From Micrasema longulum (Eukaryota; Arthropoda; Insecta; Trichoptera; Brachycentridae), in assembly GCA_022494885.1 (NCBI GenBank), contig JAGVSM010000957.1, positions 62,001 to 126,000 on the forward strand: a DNA stretch of 64,000 bases, written 5' to 3'. A program made the translations under genes and the position numbers. This document shows positions 57,001 through 64,000 of the stretch, piece after piece (within the stretch, counting starts at the first letter, position 1; each line of letters begins with the position of its first letter). The notes beneath the pieces are model-generated. The model was not told the DNA's origin and searched no databases. It saw only the letters and a list, made by a program, of their open reading frames with translations.

Positions 57001-60000
57001 AAAGATTTTTTTAAATTTTTTTTTTTTTCTTTCTGTTGACGCCCATGGGGCTTTTACATTATACATACTATATAATAAGAAAATGTTACAAAGTTTTGTC
57101 GGAAGAAAAAATTAAGAAATATGAATATTTATTAAGTACAGACAAAATGAATGGTACTGCAGAGTATAAAGTGATTACATATATCTCGGTTAAAAACAAT
57201 AAAAACAGGACTTTTACGGTAAATTCCAAAACCGTCTCTTGAATATTACTTTTTATTTAGGAATCAAACAGCTTACAAAAATATTAACAATTACATTTAT
57301 AAGAAACATTTTACATTTTTAAAAAAACAGACAATTATTTGATACCACAATTTAAATCTATCTACCAGGTGTATGCATAAGTCTTTTCCGGATTCACTGA
57401 AAGATGGCGCCACCAAACAGTACGCAGCGTATGAATTTGACACTACGTCAGTTTGTTCATCTGAGATTAACCTACAAACACACACACAAGTTGAGTCTGC
57501 CAAACAATAGCGTCTGTTTTGTAATCATGTCGACGTTTGTGCCTGAAAAAGAACATTTGCGGCACGCATTGCTTTTCTTATTTAATCAAAAGAAAAGGCC
57601 ATGGAAAGTCATCGTTTGCTGGTAGAAACAGCAATTGGCAAAAGTATTAAATGTGTCACAAGAAATAATCAGCAGACGGTTACGAGCAATGGGGAAGATC
57701 AATAAACTTGGTAAATGGGTCCCACACGATTTGAATGAACTGCAAATGGAAAATCGTAAAGTCACTTGTGAAATGCTGCTTCCACACCACTAAAAAAAAT
57801 AATTTCTTTACCCAATTGTGACGGGTGTCAAAAAATGTATTTATTTTGAATACCCAAAGCGGAGATAATCGTGGCTGTCACCTGGCGAAACCGGTCCTTC
57901 AACACCAAAGCCAAATCACTTCGGCAAGAAGACCATGCTTTGCGTCTGGTGGGACCAGAGCGGTATTGTGTATTATGAACTCTTGAAGCCTGGCGAAACC
58001 GTTAATGCACAATGCTATCGCCAACAGATAATTAATTTAAATCAAAGTGAATTTGTTACATGACAATGCGCCGTCTCACACAGCAAAACCAGTGAAAGAC
58101 AGCTTGAAATCGCTTGGATGGGACATCCCTCTGCATCCGCTGTACGCATTAATGGGGTACGCACTCGCAGAATAACACTTCAGCAATTTCGAAGATGTTG
58201 GAAAATAGATAGACGAATGGTTTGCCGCAACAGACAAACAGTTTTTCTGGCATGGTATTTATAACATACCTGAAAGATGGGCGACAATATTTTGAATAAA
58301 CAAAAATTAAATTTCCCTTGAAAATGACGTGTTTTCTTTATCACAAAAACCGACAAAAACTTATGCATACACCTGGTATCTCAATAAAATTGGCTTACCA
58401 GTACACTGTGAAAAGATGTGATGGTGGTTATCTTCATGGCGTGCCGTAATTTGGAGATGAGATCATCAAAGTATTGTAGAGCCTCAGTTCGGGGTTTGAT
58501 ACGAATGTACCGAGGAAATGTTGGCGGGAGGAGACGTTGGTTCACCAGCGGCTCAAATCCCATTGGGTTTGGCATGTCGGCTTAAAATAAAACAAACATT
58601 TAGATCATTGACGTTCACAATAAATACTCAGTTCAATCGGGAAAAGTCTATAATATTGTCGATAGCCGACATTTGCCTACTAGTTGGTTATTATAGATTA
58701 ATTTAACTTACAGTTTTCTTCTGGTTGCGTTCCTTTGTTAACAGTCTTGTTCATGATGATCATCATCTCTGAACATCCGGCTAACAATCGTACACAATCA
58801 TTATTAGCTTGCTGCTCTCTCTTGGTTAGTAATGTTAACGTTTGGTAAAACATACGGGTGAACTTAATGCGTGCAAAGAGGCCGATGAGTGCTTCTCCCT
58901 GAAAATTAAAACAAATCAATAAGTAGATACACATTGACAGTGCGGTGAACATACAAGATTACAAATTTATAAAGCATTTTTAAAAACCAAAACAATTCGT
59001 TGGCTTAGTTACACACAGAGATGACTAGTTTTGAGAAATGGCTGACCAAAGTTTTGACACATATAAATTGATTTGTAACATATAATTATTAATTTATCAC
59101 AAGTAAAATATATATTTATGTAAAATATATACACAATGGTTACTAGTTTTAGGATTAAAGTTGTTATGCAAATTATCACAACGTTTTAATTAGTTGCGGA
59201 GCTGAGAAATTTTTAGGTTTATTTATTTCCATATGAAAACATCTCTACAACAAGAGAAAACCAATAACTTGAAGGCGTTATCGGTTTTTTATTTGTAGAA
59301 TTGAAAAGGAATGTTTTTTTAATATAATGAACTGAGCCATCGAAATAATGGTAGAATTTTAGAAATTAATGTATTTTTTGCATCATTTTGAAAAATGAAA
59401 CACGTGAAAGAGTTTTTGATCTATGTTTTACTTCAATCTTTGTAGAATTGTTTTTATTTTATTTTAATTACTCTTTCAAATTGTTTTTTTGCTTTTTAAG
59501 ATTTTAATAAGTATAAATGATCTTAACACTGGATTTACTAGTCTTTAATATAAGTTATATTATAATTAAGGCGTACAGACTTCTAGGGTTTATCTTACGA
59601 ATCTCCAAGCCATTCTCATCACCAAATACATTAAAACTTCTTTACTATACTTATGTGCGAAGTCAACTCGAATTCGCTTCATTAGTATGGTCCCCCCAAT
59701 ATAATGTATATATTAATCAAATTGAAAACATTCAAAAGAAATTTATAAGGAGCCTGGAATATCGTTTTGGTAACATTGAAAATGATTACGGCGCATCTTT
59801 GATCAATTTTAATATAGAATCACTACAAAAAAGGCGCCTTAGATATGATTTAATTTTTCTTTTCAAAATTCTCAATAACATAGTTGATTCGCCGTATCTT
59901 TTACAAAATATTGGTTTCCGTTGTCCTCTTCGCTATACTAGATTAAATTCCCTTTTTTATGTACCAACTTGTAAAAACAATTATACCTCGAATTCATTCA

Positions 60001-63000
60001 TTAGACGTACCTGTAGAAATTATAACGGACTCAGTATTGATGTAGACATTTTTAACTGCACGCTGCATTTGTACAGAAAATTTCTTCATGGGGTGATTAT
60101 TTGGGATAGTTGCTGAATGTGCATCTTGAGTGGTTTATGCTATGTATATGTGCCGCATGTAATGTATATGTTTGTGTATGTTTTATATGTGCGTTCATGT
60201 GTGTGCGTGGATGGCTCGGAGTGTACATTTGGTATTTTTATTTATTTTAATTTATTACCTCCATGGAAAACGCAAATGTCAACAATTATCCTTTTTTTCA
60301 CTTAAAATTCTTATTTATTTTTTATTTTTTGTCACATTTAATGTTTATATCTTTTTAATTTATGAAAACTTAATTGGTCTTTTTATGTTAAAAAATTGTT
60401 GTTTTTAATACTGATTTTGTAGGACTGTATGTTTTCTAAATAAAATAAAATAAAAAAATAAAAAAAATACTTTCAAATTCATAAATGAAATACATGACAT
60501 GAAAAATTAGACAAGCCTGAAGCAAACGGGTGTTTTTATTTTTAAATATGTATGTGTTTTTTGTATTCACTTTAGAAAGTATCCAAAAAACACCTTCCGT
60601 TTTTTCCAAGTGAATTGATTTTGTCCACCATAGTAAATTTTGAGGGATAAAATTTATCTTGAAAATCAATTATCTGAATATGTTGTGGCTTCTTATATGG
60701 TAGTACTGATTGAAATGTTTTATTTTTGTTTAATCTTTGTTGATTTTTGTTAAATTAAACATTAAAGTTGTATTTGCATACGTATAATAACTAGATATAC
60801 AAATATTAGAACAAAAAAAAACTAAAACAAAACTAATGTATTTGTAAAACCGGTCCTGACAATGGCAACTATTTTTTTCAAACAAGATGAAAGAGAATGA
60901 GGAGAACGCAAACAAATGCACACCCACCACACAAAATGAACTGACTAAAATATTATATGGGATTAGATACCTCTTGAGGATTATTTCTAGATCTACGGTG
61001 CAGGTCATCCTCCTGTTCCCTCAGTCCAGAAATGCATTTCTGTTCTGTAACTTCAGCACCGACATCGTAACCTCCCCCACCTTGTGGATTGGACCCTAAC
61101 CGATAGCCATATCCCATAGGTTGAAAGTCTTCTTCCTCAAAAACTTGAGCACTAGAAGAGAGCGCAAGCAATTAAAGATATAAATATTGAGAATTTTAAT
61201 CGGAAATCAAACTAATTAAATTTTGCATTTTGTAGGTATGTATTTTATTTCAAATTTGTTATTTGAAGAAACAATTATAAATTATCAAACTTTTAAGAAT
61301 GAACACTTAAGATTAGATGAATTAGTATCAAATTAAAATAGTTGTTTAAATGTTAGCATTCTTTTCCATAGCTAGTAAGTTGAATAGGTACCTAGGTAAT
61401 ATATTTATACATATTTTGAGAAATAGAAAAATATAAAAACTAATTAGATCACAGAAAAAAATAACCGCTGGCTCCAAAAATCAACCCGGAGTTTTTCTGC
61501 TTGTCAATCAGGAGATCTACCTTACTAAACTTAAAAGAATTGTTTTATCAAGAGAGTTTCTTTAGAGAGTTAAATAGCCAAGACATTTGTCTTACGCACA
61601 GAGAGATCCGGATTCGATATCCGGTGAGATTTGTGATTTTTCACTTCTGTAATTCCTCTAATAAGGCCCTCTATTACAGTGTAATAAGAAATGTTATACC
61701 TATCATAATAAAGACCACAAACATAAATAACCATTGCAGTACCCCATTTATAATTTCAAACATATTGATTATCTCAGCCTTGCATGCAAACACAGATCTA
61801 TTGTACTTAATTATTTATATACTTTAATATATTATGTACTTTAATTTCTATCGCATGCTAATCAAAATAAAATATACCCTAGTTAAAACAAGTAACTTAC
61901 ATGTTAATATAATTTCTAATTAAGTCTAAAATTTTATATACAGCGATGCAAAAAGCCTTCAGGGTTTTGTCACCAATAGCCTGTGGTTGGTGAAAATACA
62001 AGTTGGTGAATACAGTCTGGGCGAGGGAGTGACCCTCCAGCCAGGAAACTATGCAGGAGAAGGTGGCATCTATAACACCGATTATTTCCGAAGGGGTCAG
62101 ATTGTCCAGCTTCAACTTGCCAACCTAAAAAGAAGTAAAAGAATAATTTAACAATCTATTTAGTTTGCGTAAAATCACTAAAACATATTTAATATGCAGA
62201 TCAGTTTCAGAACAAGACTGCTCCTTTCTTGAGGCTTAAAAATAAAATAAAAAACAAAGTATTTTTTAAGTCTTAGCAAAGCTAACAGCAAATTACAAGC
62301 AGGTACCTAAAATATATCTGGTAACATATTCTGGTTGTATTTCACACACAGAACAGTTTTGAAACAAAGTCAAATCTATGCATTTTTTAATACGGAAAAT
62401 TAAAAAATTAGGGCAGTGTATATGAATCATTCCCCACATCTCTGTTTTTAAAAATAAACATTTTTTAGAATGTTTAATTATTGACATATTTACATTTAAA
62501 AATCAGAATCAAATAACTGGCATTTTTTAATATTAAATATTTCTTGATATAATTTATTGGTATTTACTCAAAGATTTAAAAAACTATTATAAATTTATAT
62601 TAACCTGAACGGCTTGTTGAAAGGTTAATGGTTTAGTGGTGCCCCGATTGCAATGCATTCCTGCATCCATCTTTGGATCCATCATTTCAATAGCTGACAT
62701 GGCTTCAAACAGTCCAAAAAGCTCATCGTGCAGTAATTCACCAAGCTCTAGATCTAAAAAAAATATACAAATATTTTCAAATGCATTGTAAACATTTTAA
62801 ACCGCTGTAAGTCGAAAACAGATACTTAATTTAATTATGTCAAATAATCGAGTATTAATATGTTTACTCACCTTTAATACTTGACATAAAATCACCGGTT
62901 ATTTCTGTCCAATTATAGTGAATTTCCGGAGAAGCTGGAAGAGGGTCCACGATCCTAAAATAATTTGTGATTGCTAAGTTATAATGTTAACTACTTTAAA

Positions 63001-63200
63001 TGGACTTTACTTTATTTTCACTATTATAAATGTAATATTATACACAAAAATACTTTTAACGGAAACGGAGATCGTTATTTAATAAAAGATACAATTTAAA
63101 TGCCAAAATCGATTTCGTGTTGTACTTAAATAATTCAACGAAATTATGTTTCAAATATTTACCCGTCAATGTCGCTAAAATCAAAATCCTCCTGATCCAT
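51032..63200 (-). CDS. NAA35: N-alpha-acetyltransferase 35, NatC auxiliary subunit
   Basis: Non-catalytic scaffold (Mak10 family) of the NatC complex, which acetylates N-termini beginning Met plus a hydrophobic residue, at the ribosome. Fourteen exons in consistent phase: 63163-63200, 62872-62954, 62605-62753, 61901-62124, 60971-61151, 58712-58898, 58399-58580, 56608-56784, 56178-56318, 55050-55228, 54478-54691, 52535-52692, 52356-52449 and 51032-51172, giving 715 residues (human 725). The Mak10 signature [20 protein letters not shown], then DPKMDAGM, is at about 45-72. Further blocks match human NAA35: [55 protein letters not shown], and the end KLLAGGHK then [12 protein letters not shown]. 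Residues near 525-550 form a Lys/Arg-rich linker, also basic in human. Introns carry a mariner, retrotransposon, SINE and LTR-like insertions. Identification is very strong. Confidence 0.97.
53009..53212 (+). other. Orphan open frame with donor site, antisense in NAA35 intron
   Basis: In the intron between NAA35 exons 11 and 12, an antisense frame (67 residues; inner ATG at 53018) ends exactly at a good donor, TTCTCAG|GTAAAA. It has a hydrophobic stretch [20 protein letters not shown] and four Cys, and its base composition is less AT-rich than its surroundings. I recognise no family and see no partner exon nearby. It could be a first coding exon, a captured gene fragment or chance. Confidence 0.3.
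53258..53560. mobile_element. Foldback element, family F copy 3
   Basis: Left CTGGGGTGCTCTTCTGAATC and right GATTCAGAATAGCACCACTG GG are inverted repeats, as are the inner GTGGTTAATTTG and CAAATTAACCAC. It shares GGTGCT.TTCTGAA termini with 11946 and 39897. Its right end sits exactly against the B box of a SINE. Confidence 0.75.
53561..53757 (+). mobile_element. SINE truncated at its B box
   Basis: GGGTTCAATTCTTAGCAGGA followed by CGTGAAATATTGATTTGAAA, CTGTACTGGCACCTGAGGCA, CTTACCTTCATGTAACAGAC and GCACCAGTCGGTGCGGAAAG, with a GATGATGA tail. The upstream tRNA part is missing because element F begins there. Confidence 0.8.
53807..54090 (+). mobile_element. Possible solo LTR with primer-binding-like site
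   Basis: A locally GC-rich stretch (GGGCACGCGGCAAGGACCCA, then ACGCCGCGCGCCGCATCAGG) is followed by TTTATTTTCAATACATC and, at about 54069, AACTGGCGCCCGACAAAAAC, which resembles the TGGCGCCC primer-binding site that follows an LTR in gypsy- or BEL-type elements. No internal coding region follows and no second LTR is seen. Tentative. Confidence 0.35.
55360..55450 (-). mobile_element. Degenerate SINE head, reverse
   Basis: The minus strand reads GTAAAGTAGTGGTTGACTCA, ATGGCTTACAGTGC, GAGATCTCGGTTTTGATTCC, a tRNA-like head with a weakened B box. Confidence 0.45.
57036..57080 (-). mobile_element. Retrotransposon 3' tail fragment
   Basis: T-run then GACGCCCATGGGGCTTTTAC; the reverse complement GTAAAAGCCCCATGGGCGTC with A tail matches the tail at 16955-17060. 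Confidence 0.5.
57365..58376 (+). mobile_element. Nearly full-length, inactive mariner
   Basis: Terminal inverted repeats CCAGGTGTATGCATAAGT at both ends are flanked by TA (57363-57364, 58377-58378), the mariner target. Between them is a decayed transposase frame on the plus strand: an N-terminal part from about 57528, then [20 protein letters not shown], a [19 protein letters not shown] block, [15 protein letters not shown] near 58053, and [20 protein letters not shown] near the end. Stops, frameshifts and a deletion after the HDNA block (where the third catalytic region should be) make it inactive. At 1012 bp it is shorter than the usual 1.3 kb. It lies in the NAA35 intron between exons 7 and 8. 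Confidence 0.92.
58952..59516. other. NAA35 intron 5, left part
   Basis: AT-rich intron sequence with nothing recognised, preceding the retrotransposon tail at 59517. Confidence 0.4.
59517..60470 (+). pseudogene. Non-LTR retrotransposon 3' end (reverse transcriptase C-terminus)
   Basis: An open frame of 199 residues (59517-60116) has the jockey-type RT C-terminal pattern: [40 protein letters not shown], then [18 protein letters not shown] and [20 protein letters not shown]. It lacks the catalytic YADD region. A 3' UTR of about 320 bases ends in AAATAAAATAAAATAAAAAA at about 60436-60468. It is the longest intact retrotransposon frame in the window, so this is probably a fairly young 5'-truncated insertion, antisense in NAA35 intron 5. 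Confidence 0.85.
61570..61645 (+). mobile_element. tRNA-like SINE head, different subtype
   Basis: CTTACGCACAGAGAGATCCG followed by GATTCGATATCCGGTGAGAT has a B-box-like GATTCGATATCC in NAA35 intron 4. Only the head is recognisable. Confidence 0.4.
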
Positions 63201-63609
63201 TATAGAACTCCGGGAATCTCGATGTCTTTATTTTATTTAGTAATTTTGCGAAAAAACTAAACCTACCCTACACAAAAGCAAGGTAAAATAAAACGTCAAA
63301 TGACAGACAGTGTAATGCACATTATCTATGGTGATCAGTGCGACCAACGTGCGAATTAATGATGTTTAGAATGTTGCCATAAATAAATACGCAATGAACT
63401 GACGATCACGCCGCGACGCGCGGCACGCACGCCGCTGTGTATTGTATAATTTTGCATGATTTTTAATGGATATTACATAACACGACGATTTATAGGGACG
63501 ACTACTGCTAAATAAATTCAAAAACGTTTTCAGTGTATTTATAATTAATCAAATAAAATAAATATTTATTACAGAATGGTTTAAATTTCATATCACTTAG
63601 TAAAAAAGC
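63201..63609. promoter_or_regulatory. NAA35 promoter region and 3' flank of the right-edge gene
   Basis: Upstream of the NAA35 start: ACGTCAAATGACAGACAGTG near 63291 repeats the TGACA theme of the EXOSC7/THAP promoter. A CpG-rich block, CGCCGCGACGCGCGGCACGC, lies near 63411-63430. On the minus strand a polyadenylation signal for the right-edge gene sits at 63565-63570. Confidence 0.5.
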
Positions 63610-64000
63610 TCAATTTATAATTTTGAGTGACTCAAAATTTTCCATCCAATTTATGCTCTCCGTATTAATGGAATTATCTTCATCGTATTCCATAAACTGT
63701 GTGGTAGACGTTGCTGGTATCTCTGTTGTAGATTCTATTGTAGTACTTATATCTTCTCTTGTTTCAAACGTGGTACTATCACTGGTTGTTAAATATTCAA
63801 ACACTGTTGTGTCTTCATTATCTTCACTGAATTTGAGGGTTGTCGTTTCGTATGCAACGTCTTCAATGGTGGTTGTGTCTCCCCGTATTACCTCTGTGAC
63901 TTCATTATAAACAACAGTTTCTGTCATCTCTTCATTATTTACAACAACAATACTTGTAGTGTTATCTGGTTTCACAAATGACACTCCACTTGGTCCTAAT
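63610..64000 (-). CDS. Thr/Ser/Glu-rich protein, C-terminal part, runs off the window
   Basis: The minus strand is open from the right edge to a stop at 63610-63612, about 129 residues. I read VSFVKPDNTTSIVVVNNEEM, then many TTT, STT, ETTT and TTE runs alternating with Glu/Asp, ending ENFESLKIIN. The first codons at the edge (LGPSGVSF) continue upstream, so the GTG at 63984 is not a start. This mucin-like composition is common in extracellular insect proteins, but no domain is visible to name the gene. AATAAA (minus strand) at 63565-63570 is correctly placed about 40 bases past the stop, which supports a real terminal exon. Confidence 0.65.
   Translation of the reverse strand, partial: LGPSGVSFVKPDNTTSIVVVNNEEMTETVVYNEVTEVIRGDTTTIEDVAYETTTLKFSEDNEDTTVFEYLTTSDSTTFETREDISTTIESTTEIPATSTTQFMEYDEDNSINTESINWMENFESLKIIN

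Noticed and set aside
60117..60408. Hydrophobic open frames after the retrotransposon tail
   Set aside because: They lie in the 3' UTR of the retrotransposon and consist of T-rich low-complexity sequence.
1..64000. CRISPR arrays, bacterial operons, rRNA
   Set aside because: No regularly spaced short repeats, Shine-Dalgarno-led gene runs or rRNA blocks are visible; introns and SINEs show eukaryotic nuclear DNA.

Overview
The window is AT-rich nuclear DNA from an arthropod, most likely an insect. Genes are split by GT-AG introns, exons are short, and introns and spacers are full of mariner remnants, jockey/CR1-like and RTE-like non-LTR retrotransposon 3' ends, tRNA-derived SINEs and small inverted-repeat elements. 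The species cannot be fixed from the sequence alone. I see no bacterial, organellar or CRISPR-type features.

Layout, left to right: a decayed mariner copy (about 633-1656); EXOSC7/Rrp42, an RNA exosome ring subunit, on the minus strand (1979-4969, 6 exons); a divergent promoter of about 450 bp; a small THAP zinc-finger protein on the plus strand (5423-8296, 4 exons); a repeat-bearing spacer; two tandem plus-strand SLC5 sodium/solute symporter genes (copy A 11165-25246, 14 exons; copy B 28098-43803, 13 exons); a repeat-rich spacer; an uncharacterised acidic 166-residue protein on the plus strand (47173-49822, 3 exons); the NatC subunit NAA35 on the minus strand (51032-63200, 14 exons); and the 3' end of a Thr/Ser-rich protein gene running off the right edge on the minus strand. 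All coding models were assembled by reading splice sites and checking reading phase across every junction.

The two SLC5 genes are a clear tandem duplication. All shared junctions have the same position and phase, but copy A has one intron that copy B lacks. They would be plasma-membrane Na+-coupled carriers of monocarboxylates, vitamins or similar organic anions. The other genes are housekeeping genes (RNA decay, N-terminal acetylation) or of unknown role. Nothing suggests a shared pathway.

The most interesting unexplained structure is in the repeats. There are five copies of a roughly 400 bp MITE, several carrying TGACGTCA palindromes; three foldback elements sharing a GGTGCTATTCTGAA terminus; a 1.2 kb long-armed foldback element between TTAA sites; two head-to-head mariner 5' ends; a nearly complete 1.0 kb mariner in a NAA35 intron; and four inverted-repeat elements whose loops hold a hammerhead-like cassette (CTGANGA, short stem, GAAA), similar to motifs known from Penelope-like elements.
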